Shown here piece by piece: positions 45,252-53,858 of a stretch of 53,858 nucleotides of DNA (within the stretch, counting starts at the first letter, position 1; each line of letters begins with the position of its first letter). The stretch is from NCBI GenBank assembly GCA_030700225.1, contig JAUYJT010000070.1, forward strand, positions 1 to 53,858, read 5' to 3'. Below the pieces are notes generated by a model. That model worked only from the letters and a program-made list of their open reading frames with translations, was not told the DNA's origin and made no database searches. The position numbers were made by a program, and so were the translations under genes. Source of the stretch: Candidatus Nanopelagicales bacterium (GTDB lineage Bacteria > Actinomycetota > Actinomycetes > S36-B12 > GCA-2699445).

Positions 45252-45600
45252 TCAGTTCAGAGGGTTGGGTACGGCATCCTGGACTGCGGAGACCATCTGG
45301 TCGTTGTCGTACGTGTAGTTCCGCCCGGGAAGGACCCCGGTGTTCACCAGGGTGTTGGTCATCTTCCCGGAGGGCGGCGCGACCCAGAAACCAGACGTGC
45401 TGCTCACGCATGGCTCCCCAGCTGGCCCGACTATGGCCGTCCAGTCGGGCATGTGTATGGGGTCGAGAGCTGGGATCACGGGCAGCCATGCCCATATCAA
45501 GGCTGACCACCCAGCGGGCCAGCACCAGCCACTAGAGAGGCATTGTCCGCCGGTGCCACCGTTGACGAGGTTGGTCAGGAAGGCGTTCGATGCTCCCGGC
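45252..45600 (-). pseudogene. C-terminal remnant of an exported protein (unrecognised)
   Basis: The minus-strand frame ending at 45252 reads, from about 45590, NAFLTNLVNGGTGGQCLSSG, then WCWPAGWSALIWAWLPVIP, PIHMPDWTAIVGPAGEPCVS and NTGVLPGRNYTYDNDQMV. The composition is like a real protein (Trp, Cys, Pro, Gly balanced) and not like a shadow frame. There is no start codon before the junction with the transposase remnant, so the 5' part was lost. I do not recognise the family; an exported enzyme is a guess. Confidence 0.55.
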
Positions 45601-45934
45601 TCCCCTTGAGGTGCGGCTGAACTTCTTCACCCCGACGAAGAAGGCCGTCGGCTACGCCACCACCACCGACGGTCGCAGGAAGCGCATCTACGACACCCCG
45701 GCCACACCGTGGCAGCGCCTGCGGGCATCGGGCGTGCTGGACGAGCAGCAACTCGCGGCCGTGGCCACCCGGATCGAGGGCATCAACCCGGCCGACCTGA
45801 CCCGGCAGATCAACGCTATCCAGATGCGACTGCTCGACTGCGCCAAGGCCAAGACCGAGGCCCTCGCCGCCGCCCGCCACATCGATCTGGAAGCATTACA
45901 ACCGTCAATCAACCGATTGGCCAAGGCGAAGTGA
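45590..45934 (+). pseudogene. Transposase/integrase C-terminal remnant
   Basis: The 114-residue frame reads VRLNFFTPTKKAVGYATTTD, then GRRKRIYDTPATPWQRLRAS and GINPADLTRQINAIQMRLLD. This is the C-terminal end of an integrase-type (DDE) transposase of the actinobacterial class whose tails follow the NFFTPTKK...PATPWQRL pattern. The catalytic DDE core is absent and homology begins near 45612. The ATG at 45590 is therefore not a true start. The right end of this element may lie near 46060-46090, but I could not define it. Confidence 0.7.
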
Positions 45935-46096
45935 CGCAAGCCCCCACGCGCTCACCATGCGTGAGGCACTTCGCCTCAGTAGTGCGATTCCCTCTGGGAT
46001 TCCCCACCCGCAAGCGTGCCCGGTTCACCGTTGCTGACGCTGCCTGACCAAGATCAACAACCTGAGAACATGTCCGAAACCCTTGACACAGCCCGC

Positions 46097-46747
46097 TCAG
46101 CCTTCGTCGGGGAGTGTGGCGCTTTCACGCCTATGCCGGATGTACTCAACAACAATCGGAATCACCGAGATGAGCACAACCGCGACCAAGATCAGCTCGA
46201 TGTTGTTCGCGACAAAGGGGATGTTGCCCAAGTAGTAGCCGGCGAGTGTCACTCCTGCAGCCCACAGCACTCCTCCGACTGCGCTGAAGGTCGCGAACTT
46301 GCGGAACCCCATCGTCGCGATGCCGGCGATCGCCGTGATGAAGGTGCGCACGATCGGTACGAAGCGGGCTAGCACGATCGCTCTCGAGCCGTATTTCTCG
46401 AAGAACGCGTGGGTCTTGAGCACGTACTCACGCCGGAAGAACCTCGAGTCGGGGCGGTCGAACAGACGCGGGCCGACCACCGCGCCGACCGCGTAGCCGA
46501 CAAGGTTGCCCGAGACGGCGGCGATCATGAGAATCGCCACCGCCAGCCAGATGTTCAGCGTGATGATGTCGGACGCAATGAACAGCCCCGTGATGAACAA
46601 GAGCGAGTCCCCTGGGAGGAAGAATCCGATCAGCAACCCGCACTCGGCGAAGATAATCGCGACGACCGTCCAGAACGCCCACGGACCGAGCGACTGCAGT
46701 AGCTGCTCGGGGCTCAGCCAGTCCGGCATCAGGGCGAGCGTGCTCAC
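46097..46747 (-). CDS. DedA family membrane protein
   Basis: The 216-residue protein has the DedA marks ECGLLIGFFLPGDSLLFITG, the SGNLVGYAVGAVVG turn, and FARFVPIVRTFITAIAGIA-like ARFVPIVRTFITAIAG. It has four to five helices. DedA proteins are linked to lipid scrambling and membrane homeostasis. It starts at GTG 46747 and ends near the transposase remnant. From memory, a DedA gene also lies next to fba in mycobacteria (Rv0364), so this placement may be ancestral. Confidence 0.92.
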   Translation of the reverse strand: MSTLALMPDWLSPEQLLQSLGPWAFWTVVAIIFAECGLLIGFFLPGDSLLFITGLFIASDIITLNIWLAVAILMIAAVSGNLVGYAVGAVVGPRLFDRPDSRFFRREYVLKTHAFFEKYGSRAIVLARFVPIVRTFITAIAGIATMGFRKFATFSAVGGVLWAAGVTLAGYYLGNIPFVANNIELILVAVVLISVIPIVVEYIRHRRESATLPDEG

Positions 46748-46845
46748 TACGGGAGCCTATTGCCCCGGGTGTTCTGTCGGCTCAGTTGACCGCGCAAGAC
46801 TCGACTGTGTCGCCGGTTGAGTGCGGCGTGAGTGCGACTGCCCTC

Positions 46846-46949
46846 GCCCTACGTCGGACCCGACGGCGTGAGGCTTGAAGCCTGGGGGTCCCCTCCCCCA
46901 CTTCGTGGGGGGACCCCCAGCGAAGTGGGGGACGGGTCCGACCTAGGGC
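46846..46949. repeat. Intergenic hairpin repeat, second copy
   Basis: The core GGCGTGAGGCTTGAAGCC (about 46865) lies between outer arms 46846-46861 (GCCCTACGTCGGACCC) and 46934-46949, which pair with one mismatch. Nested inside is a second hairpin with GGGGGTCCCC and GGGGACCCCC. This is the same design as the element at 32184-32281, 14.6 kb away, and it lies between ahpC and dedA. Confidence 0.85.
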
Positions 46950-46979
46950 CGGGGCAGTGGCCTGGCTGCGAAGGTTCCG

Positions 46980-47071
46980 GTGGTGCAGATCCTCTACTGA
47001 TCAAGCTCTTTCTCGATCTTCCCTGCCTGGGTGATCGCGAAGCTTCTTGATCAGTAGCGAATCTGCATCAC
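46980..47071. repeat. Inverted repeat, 26-bp arms, 23 of 26 paired
   Basis: Arms at 46980-47005 (ending CTACTGATCAAG) and 47046-47071 pair with three mismatches around a 40-bp spacer. It is flanked by an imperfect direct repeat of about 20 bp starting GACCTAGGGC (46940 and 47106). It lies downstream of ahpC and may be a terminator or a small mobile element. Confidence 0.75.
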
Positions 47072-47126
47072 TTGCATGGCCGGAGCGATGGGGGCAGGCG
47101 TCGCGGACCTAGGGCGGAGGCAGTCG

Positions 47127-47708
47127 TCATACGCCTGCCTCCATGAGCTCAGCGGCACGGAGCGTCTCGGTGCCGGGGTGCCAGTCGCACGGGCACAGTT
47201 CGCCGGTCTGCAGTGCGTCGAGGACCCGGATCACTTCATCCACGTTCCTGCCGACATCTCCTGCGGTGACCATGACGAACTGGACCGTGCCTTCGGGATC
47301 CACGATGAACGTCGCCCTGTCGGCGACACCGTCGCTGTTGAGAACACCGCAGGCTGATGTCAGTTCACGCTTGATGTCAGCCAGCATCGGGAACGGCAGG
47401 TCTCGCAGACTCGGGTGATTCGTGCGCCAGGCGAAGTGGACGTATTCGTTGTCGACGCTGGCGCCCAGAACCACGGCGTTCCTGTCTTCGAACTCGCTGT
47501 TCATTCGCCCGAACTCGGCGATCTCCGTAGGGCATACGAAGGTGAAGTCCTTCGGCCAGAAGAACACGACTCGCCACTTCCCTGGATGCGTGTCGGACGT
47601 GACGGTCATGAAGTAGTCGTCTGGTTCGCGGACCTGGACCTGACTGAGATCCCCAGGGATCAGCGCGGTCAGTGAGTAGTCCGGGAAGCGGTCTGAGATG
47701 GTCAGCAT
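47127..47708 (-). CDS. ahpC: Alkyl hydroperoxide reductase AhpC (peroxiredoxin)
   Basis: The 193-residue 2-Cys peroxiredoxin has peroxidatic Cys in DFTFVCPTEIAEFG and resolving Cys in ELCPCDWHPG. It reduces H2O2 and organic peroxides. GGAGGGG precedes ATG 47708. It is divergent from the oxyR gene with a 96-bp gap containing the candidate operator, the arrangement known from mycobacteria and streptomycetes. No ahpD follows within the window. Confidence 0.95.
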   Translation of the reverse strand: MLTISDRFPDYSLTALIPGDLSQVQVREPDDYFMTVTSDTHPGKWRVVFFWPKDFTFVCPTEIAEFGRMNSEFEDRNAVVLGASVDNEYVHFAWRTNHPSLRDLPFPMLADIKRELTSACGVLNSDGVADRATFIVDPEGTVQFVMVTAGDVGRNVDEVIRVLDALQTGELCPCDWHPGTETLRAAELMEAGV

Positions 47709-47746
47709 TTGTCCCCTCCATGTTCAGCTGGATCGACTCCAGGGTG

Positions 47747-47761
47747 TCACGGCTGCCGTGA
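47747..47761. promoter_or_regulatory. Candidate OxyR site between ahpC and oxyR
   Basis: TCACGG-CTG-CCGTGA is a perfect inverted repeat (6-bp arms, 3-bp spacer) centred between the divergent genes; extension to 19 bp holds with one mismatch. It has the T-N-A palindromic form of LysR-family sites, but no direct evidence ties it to OxyR. Confidence 0.5.
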
Positions 47762-47804
47762 TAGCGCAACACGAATCCAGGGCGACAGGCGATAGAGTAC
47801 GGCT

Positions 47805-48773
47805 ATGAGTGATCGGGGTATCGGAGCGACGTCACCGCCGTCGGTGGCCCAACTGCGGGCGTTCCTCGCGATCGTTGCGGAGGGACACTTCGGCCGGGCG
47901 GCGGCTCGGGCCGGAGTTTCGCAGCCGACTTTGTCGCATCACCTGTCCGCCCTGGAGACTCGGCTGGGAGTTCAGCTGGTCGAGAGGAGTACGCGGGGGG
48001 TACTGGTCACGGCGGCCGGACACCGGCTCGTCCCCTACGCCGACGCTGCGGTGAAGGCGGTTGGGGCTGTCGTGACAGCGATGGCCCCGGAGCATGAGTG
48101 GCTAGGTGGAGCGATGGGGCTTGGACTGATCCCCACGTCGGCGCCCTACGTTCTGCCGGCCTTCCTGAAAGCGTTCAGCCGCGAGGCCCCCGATCTGGCG
48201 TTGACGGTGCGCGAGGATCAGACCGGACGGCTGATCCCGAGCGTGCTCGCTGCGGACTTGGACATGGCTCTGCTGGCACTGCCAGTCAAGGAGCGAGGCC
48301 TGTCGAGCATCCGGGTCTTCCATGAGGACTTCGTCCTGGTGGCGCCGATGGGGGATCCCGCGGCGGGGTCTGACTCTCTTGAGGTCGCCGATCTGGCTGA
48401 CAGGCCCCTTCTGCTGCTCGATGAGGGACATTGCCTTCGGGACCAGGCGCTGGAGCTGTGCCGCGAGGCGGGATCGGGATCCCCGATCGTGGAGAGTGCC
48501 CGCACGTCGTCGCTAACGACCGTGGTCGAGCTTGTCGCGGCTGGCTATGGCGCTTCCTTGCTTCCGGCCACGGCGGTCGCCGTTGAGACCCGGCGGGCCC
48601 GCGTAGCTACCGCTCGGTTCCGGGCCCCCGCACCAGGCAGGACGATGGGCCTGGTGTTCCGGGACTCCGATCGGCGACGCGAGGAGTTTGAGGACGTGGC
48701 CGAGATCCTGCGCCGGGCGTGCACCAGAGCCCGACTGGCGGCGGTTCCCGTCTCCGATCCCCCGGGCGGGTAG
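47805..48773 (+). CDS. oxyR: Peroxide-sensing regulator OxyR (LysR family)
   Basis: The 322-residue LysR-type protein has an N-terminal helix-turn-helix (FGRAAARAGVSQPTLSHHLS) and a C-terminal sensor with the redox pair of OxyR, Cys in GHCLRDQALELC at the E. coli Cys199/Cys208 spacing. It activates or represses ahpC on oxidation. Its start is close to a possible -10-like TAGAGT, compatible with a very short leader. It is convergent with the aminotransferase gene. Confidence 0.93.
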   Translation: MSDRGIGATSPPSVAQLRAFLAIVAEGHFGRAAARAGVSQPTLSHHLSALETRLGVQLVERSTRGVLVTAAGHRLVPYADAAVKAVGAVVTAMAPEHEWLGGAMGLGLIPTSAPYVLPAFLKAFSREAPDLALTVREDQTGRLIPSVLAADLDMALLALPVKERGLSSIRVFHEDFVLVAPMGDPAAGSDSLEVADLADRPLLLLDEGHCLRDQALELCREAGSGSPIVESARTSSLTTVVELVAAGYGASLLPATAVAVETRRARVATARFRAPAPGRTMGLVFRDSDRRREEFEDVAEILRRACTRARLAAVPVSDPPGG

Positions 48774-48821
48774 AGCGCGGACTCTGATCCCCGTCCGCTG
48801 CGCTGGATCCCGGCCGACGCG

Positions 48822-49994
48822 TCAAGCCAGCGCAGCCCGGAGCCTTCGCAGGGCTTCGTCGAGGAGCTCGTGCCGTTTGCAGAACGCCCAGCGCACATAC
48901 GGCCCTGACTGCTCGGCGTGGTCGCTCAGCGCTGACAGCGGAATCGCGACGACACCCGCGGCCTGTGGCGCCCAGCGGCAGAACTCGTCGCCGTCGGCGA
49001 ATCTGAGGGGCCGCACGTCGGTGATCGTGAAGTACGTCCCGGCGGGCTCGATGACACCGAACCCCAGGTCGGTCAGCCCAGCTCCCAGGAAGTCCCGCTG
49101 GGCGGCCAGACCCGCTCGGAAGCCGTCGAAGTAGGAGTCGGGCAGGGCTAGAGCCTCGGCCATCGCCCACTGAAACGGTCCGCCGGACGTGTATGACAGG
49201 TGCTGCCGCACAACTCGGACTGCCGCGATCAGATCCTCCGGCCCGGTGGCCCAGCCGACCTTCCACCCGGTCAACGAGAACGACTTGCCGCCAGATCCCA
49301 CGGTGACCGTGCGTTCCCACATCCCAGGCAAGGTCGCGATCGGAATATGCGGATGCGGATCGAACCACAGGTGTTCGTACGCTTCATCAGCCAGCACGAT
49401 CAGGTCGTGCCGGACCGCGAGTTCGGCGATCTTGGCCAGTTCGCCGACCGTGAGCACGATGCCTGTCGGATTGTGCGGGGAGTTGAGCAGGAGTAGCCGG
49501 GTCTTGGGCGTGATCGCTGCCTCAAGCCCGCCGATGTCCGGGCGCATCTGCGGCCCGGACAGGGGCACGGTCACTCTGGTCGCTCCGGCGAGGGCCGTGA
49601 CGGCCGCATACAGGTCGAAGTAGGGATCCAGCATCAGGACTTCGTCGCCTGGCTCTACAAGCGCCAGAACAGTCGCGGCGATCGCCTCGGATGCTCCGGT
49701 CGCGACCACGACGTCTGTGCGCCAGTCCACATCCAGCCCGTAGAAGCGGTGCTGGTGCTCGGCGATGGCCTGGCGAAGCTCTGGAACCCCGTGCGCTGGC
49801 GGGTACTGGTTGCCCCGGCCTTCCCTGATGGCCGAAACCGCCGCCTCACGGATCTGGACGGGCCCGTCTTCGTCCGGGAAGCCCTGCCCGAGGTTGACGG
49901 CGCCGAGCCGCGTAGCCAGCGCTGACATCTCCCCGAAGATCGTGAAGGCTTGACCGCGCATCCGATGGACCAGCGGCGGGGATTGACGGGCCAC
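48822..49994 (-). CDS. PLP-dependent class I aminotransferase
   Basis: The 390-residue protein has VNLGQGFPDEDGP, ANP-like LLLNSPHNPTGIVLT, VLADEAYEHLWF and the PLP lysine in GSGGKSFSLTGWKVGW. The family includes N-succinyldiaminopimelate aminotransferase (DapC) and kynurenine aminotransferases; substrate cannot be decided. GTG 49994 is chosen (AGGA nearby); the longer frame to 50117 overlaps promoter DNA for pyrE. Confidence 0.88.
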   Translation of the reverse strand: MARQSPPLVHRMRGQAFTIFGEMSALATRLGAVNLGQGFPDEDGPVQIREAAVSAIREGRGNQYPPAHGVPELRQAIAEHQHRFYGLDVDWRTDVVVATGASEAIAATVLALVEPGDEVLMLDPYFDLYAAVTALAGATRVTVPLSGPQMRPDIGGLEAAITPKTRLLLLNSPHNPTGIVLTVGELAKIAELAVRHDLIVLADEAYEHLWFDPHPHIPIATLPGMWERTVTVGSGGKSFSLTGWKVGWATGPEDLIAAVRVVRQHLSYTSGGPFQWAMAEALALPDSYFDGFRAGLAAQRDFLGAGLTDLGFGVIEPAGTYFTITDVRPLRFADGDEFCRWAPQAAGVVAIPLSALSDHAEQSGPYVRWAFCKRHELLDEALRRLRAALA

Positions 49995-50149
49995 GCGACC
50001 ATCCTGCCGCACGGTTGACGTGCTGTCCGGCCGGTCGGCCAGCCCGCGGAGTCGGTGCCCCGGCCGTGCGGCCGCAGCCGGTAGCCTCAAGCCCCAGGGG
50101 TCGCCGCCGCTAGCCATCTGGCGCGGCCATCACAGGGAGGGGAGCCACG

Positions 50150-50725
50150 GTGGCATCGGTAACCGATTCGCCCGGCCAAGCCAAGTCGTCTGGCGTCTGG
50201 AGGAAGCTGCGCGACGAGATCGTGTCGAAGGCAGTGATCCACGGTCACGTGACCCTGTCAAGCGGCATCGAGGCCGAGTACTACGTCGATCTGCGGAAGG
50301 TGACGCTGGCAGCCGACGCCGCGCCGCTGGCGGGTCAGGTGATGCTTGATCTGACGTCTGACCTGGACTTCGACTGCGTTGGCGGCCTGACGCTGGGCGC
50401 CGATCCCGTCGCACTCGCGATGCTCCACGCCGCCGCCTCCCAGGGACGCCAGCTCGATGCCTTCGTGGTTCGGAAGGAGGGCAAGACGCACGGGCTGCAG
50501 CGGCAGATCGAAGGCCCGGACGTCGCCGGTCGCCGGGTCTTGGCGGTAGAGGACACCTCCACTACTGGCGGTTCTGTGTTGTTGGCCGTCGAGGCCTTGC
50601 GTGCGGCGGGCGCCGACGTCGTCGCCGTCGCGGTTCTCGTGGAGCGCGGAGCGGCAGGCGCGATCGCCGACGCTGGACTGGAGTACCGGGCCGCCTTCTC
50701 CCTGGCCGACCTCGGATTGGCGTAG
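50150..50725 (+). CDS. pyrE: Orotate phosphoribosyltransferase
   Basis: The 191-residue protein has the PRPP motif VLAVEDTSTTGGS and substrate loop residues RKEGKTHGL, with SGIEAEYYVDLRKVTL at the N-terminus. It makes OMP in pyrimidine synthesis. GGGAGGGGAGCC precedes GTG 50150. It is followed after 13 bp by the trmH-like gene, the order also known from mycobacteria and Streptomyces. Confidence 0.95.
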   Translation: MASVTDSPGQAKSSGVWRKLRDEIVSKAVIHGHVTLSSGIEAEYYVDLRKVTLAADAAPLAGQVMLDLTSDLDFDCVGGLTLGADPVALAMLHAAASQGRQLDAFVVRKEGKTHGLQRQIEGPDVAGRRVLAVEDTSTTGGSVLLAVEALRAAGADVVAVAVLVERGAAGAIADAGLEYRAAFSLADLGLA

Positions 50726-50738
50726 GCGCACTGCGGCG

Positions 50739-51368
50739 ATGCCTTACGACGACCACAGCGAATCTGCGCGGGGAGGCGTCGGGCCGCATCCGCAGCCCTG
50801 GCCGCAGGACGAGCGTCTGGACCCAGAGCTGCTGGCCAGCGGCGACACCAGGAACGTCATCGACGACTACCGGTACTGGCGTCTCGATGCCATCGTCGCC
50901 GACCTCGACACAAAGCGTCACCCATTCCATGTCGCTATCGAGAACCTCACGCATGACCTGAACATTGGCTCGATCGTCAGAACAGCCAACGCGTTCCTGG
51001 CCAATCAGATCCACATCGTGGGCCGCCGCCGATGGAACCGCCGCGGAGCCATGGTCACCGATCGCTATCAGCACGTTCGCCATCACGAGTCCGCGGCGGA
51101 GCTCGCCGACTGGGCGCGGGAATCGGATCTAACGCTGATCGGCGTGGACAACGTTCCAGGCTCGCAGCCTCTGGAACGCGCGGAGCTTCCGGAGCGCTGC
51201 GTGTTGGTCTTCGGCCAAGAGGGTCCGGGCCTGTCCCCGGAAGCGCGCGTGGTGTGCTCGCAGATCCTCCACATCACGTCATTCGGTTCGACCCGGTCGA
51301 TCAATGTGGGGGCGGCTGCGGCGATAGTCATGCATTCATGGGTCCGCCAACATGTTTTCGGCCCGTAG
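50739..51368 (+). CDS. SpoU/TrmH-family RNA 2'-O-methyltransferase
   Basis: The 209-residue SPOUT protein has the three family motifs: NLTHDLNIGSIVRTANAF, VLVFGQEGPGLS and GSTRSINVGAAAAIVMH, which build the knotted SAM site. It methylates ribose in tRNA or rRNA; the target is unknown. The start at 50739 lies 13 bp after pyrE. Confidence 0.93.
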   Translation: MPYDDHSESARGGVGPHPQPWPQDERLDPELLASGDTRNVIDDYRYWRLDAIVADLDTKRHPFHVAIENLTHDLNIGSIVRTANAFLANQIHIVGRRRWNRRGAMVTDRYQHVRHHESAAELADWARESDLTLIGVDNVPGSQPLERAELPERCVLVFGQEGPGLSPEARVVCSQILHITSFGSTRSINVGAAAAIVMHSWVRQHVFGP

Positions 51369-51452
51369 CGGGCAAACCTCCCGTTTGGTCTGCCAGGATG
51401 AAAGTCGGCCGAGTGCGGGCCAAGACCGTCGAGTGACCGAGGAGATGCACAC

Positions 51453-52475
51453 ATGCCTATCGCGACACCAGAGGTTTACGCGGAGATGTTGGACCGGGCC
51501 AAGGAAGGTCAGTTCGCGTATCCCGCCATCAACGTCACGTCTTCCCAGACGATCAACGCGGCTCTGAAGGGCTTCGCCGACGCCGAGAGCGACGGCATTA
51601 TCCAGTTCTCGTGGGGTGGTGCGGCCTACGCGTCGGGCCAGCTCAACAAGCACATGGTCCACGGGGCCGAAGCGCTCGCGGCCTTCGCGCATTCGATCGC
51701 CAAGCACTACCCGATCAACATCGCTCTGCACACGGACCACTGCCCGATGCAGCACCTTGACACCTACATCCGGCCGCTGGTCGACATCTCTTTGGACCGG
51801 GTCGCCAGGGGGCTGGAGCCCTTGTTCCAGTCACACATGTGGGACGGGTCGGCCATCCCGCTGGGCCAGAACCTGGACATCGCCGAAGAGATGCTCGACA
51901 AGTGCAACCGTGCCAACATCATCCTTGAGATCGAGATCGGCGTCGTCGGAGGCGAAGAGGACGGCGTCGAGGCCAGCCGCGAAGCCAAGCTGTACTCGAC
52001 TCCGGACGATGGCCTGGCCACCGCCGCCAAGCTGGGCCTGGGAGAGCGCGGCCGCTACCTGGTCGCGGCGACATTCGGCAACGTGCACGGTGTCTACAAG
52101 CCCGGCAACGTGGTCCTGCAGCCGAGCAAGCTCAAGGAAATCCAGGACGCGGTCGGTGAGAAGTACGGCGTCGACAAGCCGTTCGACCTTGTTTTCCACG
52201 GCGGTTCTGGATCTTTGCTGGAGGAGATTCGCGAGGCGCTCGACTACGGCGTTGTGAAGATGAACGTCGACACCGACACGCAGTACGCGTTCACTCGTCC
52301 GGTCGCGGGCCACATGATGACCAACTACGACGGAGTCCTGAAGGTGGACGGAGACGTCGGCAACAAGAAGAAGTACGACCCCCGGGTTTGGGGCGCAGCG
52401 GGTGAAGAGGGAATGTCGGCCCGCGTCCTGCGTGCTTGTGAGGACCTGCGCTCCGTCGGCACGCAGATGGGCTGA
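51453..52475 (+). CDS. fba: Class II fructose-bisphosphate aldolase
   Basis: The 340-residue zinc enzyme has the zinc and substrate motifs NIALHTDHCP, EIEIGVVGGEEDG, AATFGNVHGVYKPG, FHGGSGS and MNVDTDTQYAFTR. It splits fructose 1,6-bisphosphate in glycolysis and works in reverse in gluconeogenesis. GAGGAGATG precedes ATG 51453. Length is normal for class IIA. Confidence 0.97.
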   Translation: MPIATPEVYAEMLDRAKEGQFAYPAINVTSSQTINAALKGFADAESDGIIQFSWGGAAYASGQLNKHMVHGAEALAAFAHSIAKHYPINIALHTDHCPMQHLDTYIRPLVDISLDRVARGLEPLFQSHMWDGSAIPLGQNLDIAEEMLDKCNRANIILEIEIGVVGGEEDGVEASREAKLYSTPDDGLATAAKLGLGERGRYLVAATFGNVHGVYKPGNVVLQPSKLKEIQDAVGEKYGVDKPFDLVFHGGSGSLLEEIREALDYGVVKMNVDTDTQYAFTRPVAGHMMTNYDGVLKVDGDVGNKKKYDPRVWGAAGEEGMSARVLRACEDLRSVGTQMG

Positions 52476-52528
52476 CCTCGCGGTATCATCGCGTGCTGGT
52501 CGCTCCCGCTGATCTCGCGGGGGCTTGA

Positions 52529-53824
<1,296 letters not shown>

Positions 53825-53858
53825 CTGCTGGCGCCCGGTCCCACGCCCCGCCTCCCCG

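Overview
The window looks like chromosome of a high-GC Gram-positive bacterium (Actinomycetota). The grounds are the strong G/C bias at third codon positions, frequent GTG/TTG starts, a dnaK-grpE-dnaJ-hspR-clpB heat-shock cluster with an HspR-type operator, a dUMP-forming-like dCTP deaminase, a divergent ahpC/oxyR pair, and the grouping of dcd, dnaK, clpB, pyrE, trmH, fba and purA. From memory, the same genes share a neighbourhood in Mycobacterium tuberculosis. No rRNA, tRNA or CRISPR array was found. The genus cannot be named from sequence alone.

Layout. 1-480: the 5' end of an IS1634-type transposase runs off the left edge, next to a short 3' remnant of dnaB. 513-4290: a secreted beta-propeller protein, a DUF4349 lipoprotein, a 19-bp tandem repeat and a saccharopine-dehydrogenase-like oxidoreductase. 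4290-8320: a PHO-box-like triple direct repeat, a Pit phosphate transporter, an atypical PII-like protein and an orphan GspE/PilB ATPase. 8400-10950: a SHOCT protein, a two-component system and a lipoprotein. 11070-14290: PlsB-like and HAD-PlsC acyltransferases with overlapping reading frames. 14280-21900: a secreted NlpC/P60-like protein, a ClC transporter after a VOC/SRPBCC protein, and a VOC, MBL-fold, MFS and deacetylase run. 21900-28830: a SpoIIE-type phosphatase, an aminotransferase, an LCP protein, a subtilase and dcd. 28960-32110: two paralogous membrane proteins and a RES-Xre toxin-antitoxin pair. 32300-34520: a membrane-anchored Fe-S oxidoreductase.

34690-41520 is the heat-shock operon. 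A degenerate HAIR element lies upstream of dnaK; grpE overlaps dnaK, and hspR overlaps dnaJ. 41730-43480 holds the Tat translocase, with tatA-tatC divergent from tatB. 43480-46100 is a degraded accessory patch: an IS3 OrfA remnant, a truncated exported protein and a transposase C-terminus around one intact membrane protein. 46100-53824 returns to core genes: dedA, ahpC/oxyR, an aminotransferase, pyrE, trmH, fba and purA.

The most interesting signals are the pit/PII-like unit under a candidate PHO box, where the PII protein lacks the usual tyrosine and ATP-binding loop; an intergenic hairpin family sharing a GGCGTGAGGCTTGAAGCC core; a 105-bp inverted-repeat element after clpB; and a PlsC fusion whose HAD domain lacks its nucleophilic aspartate.
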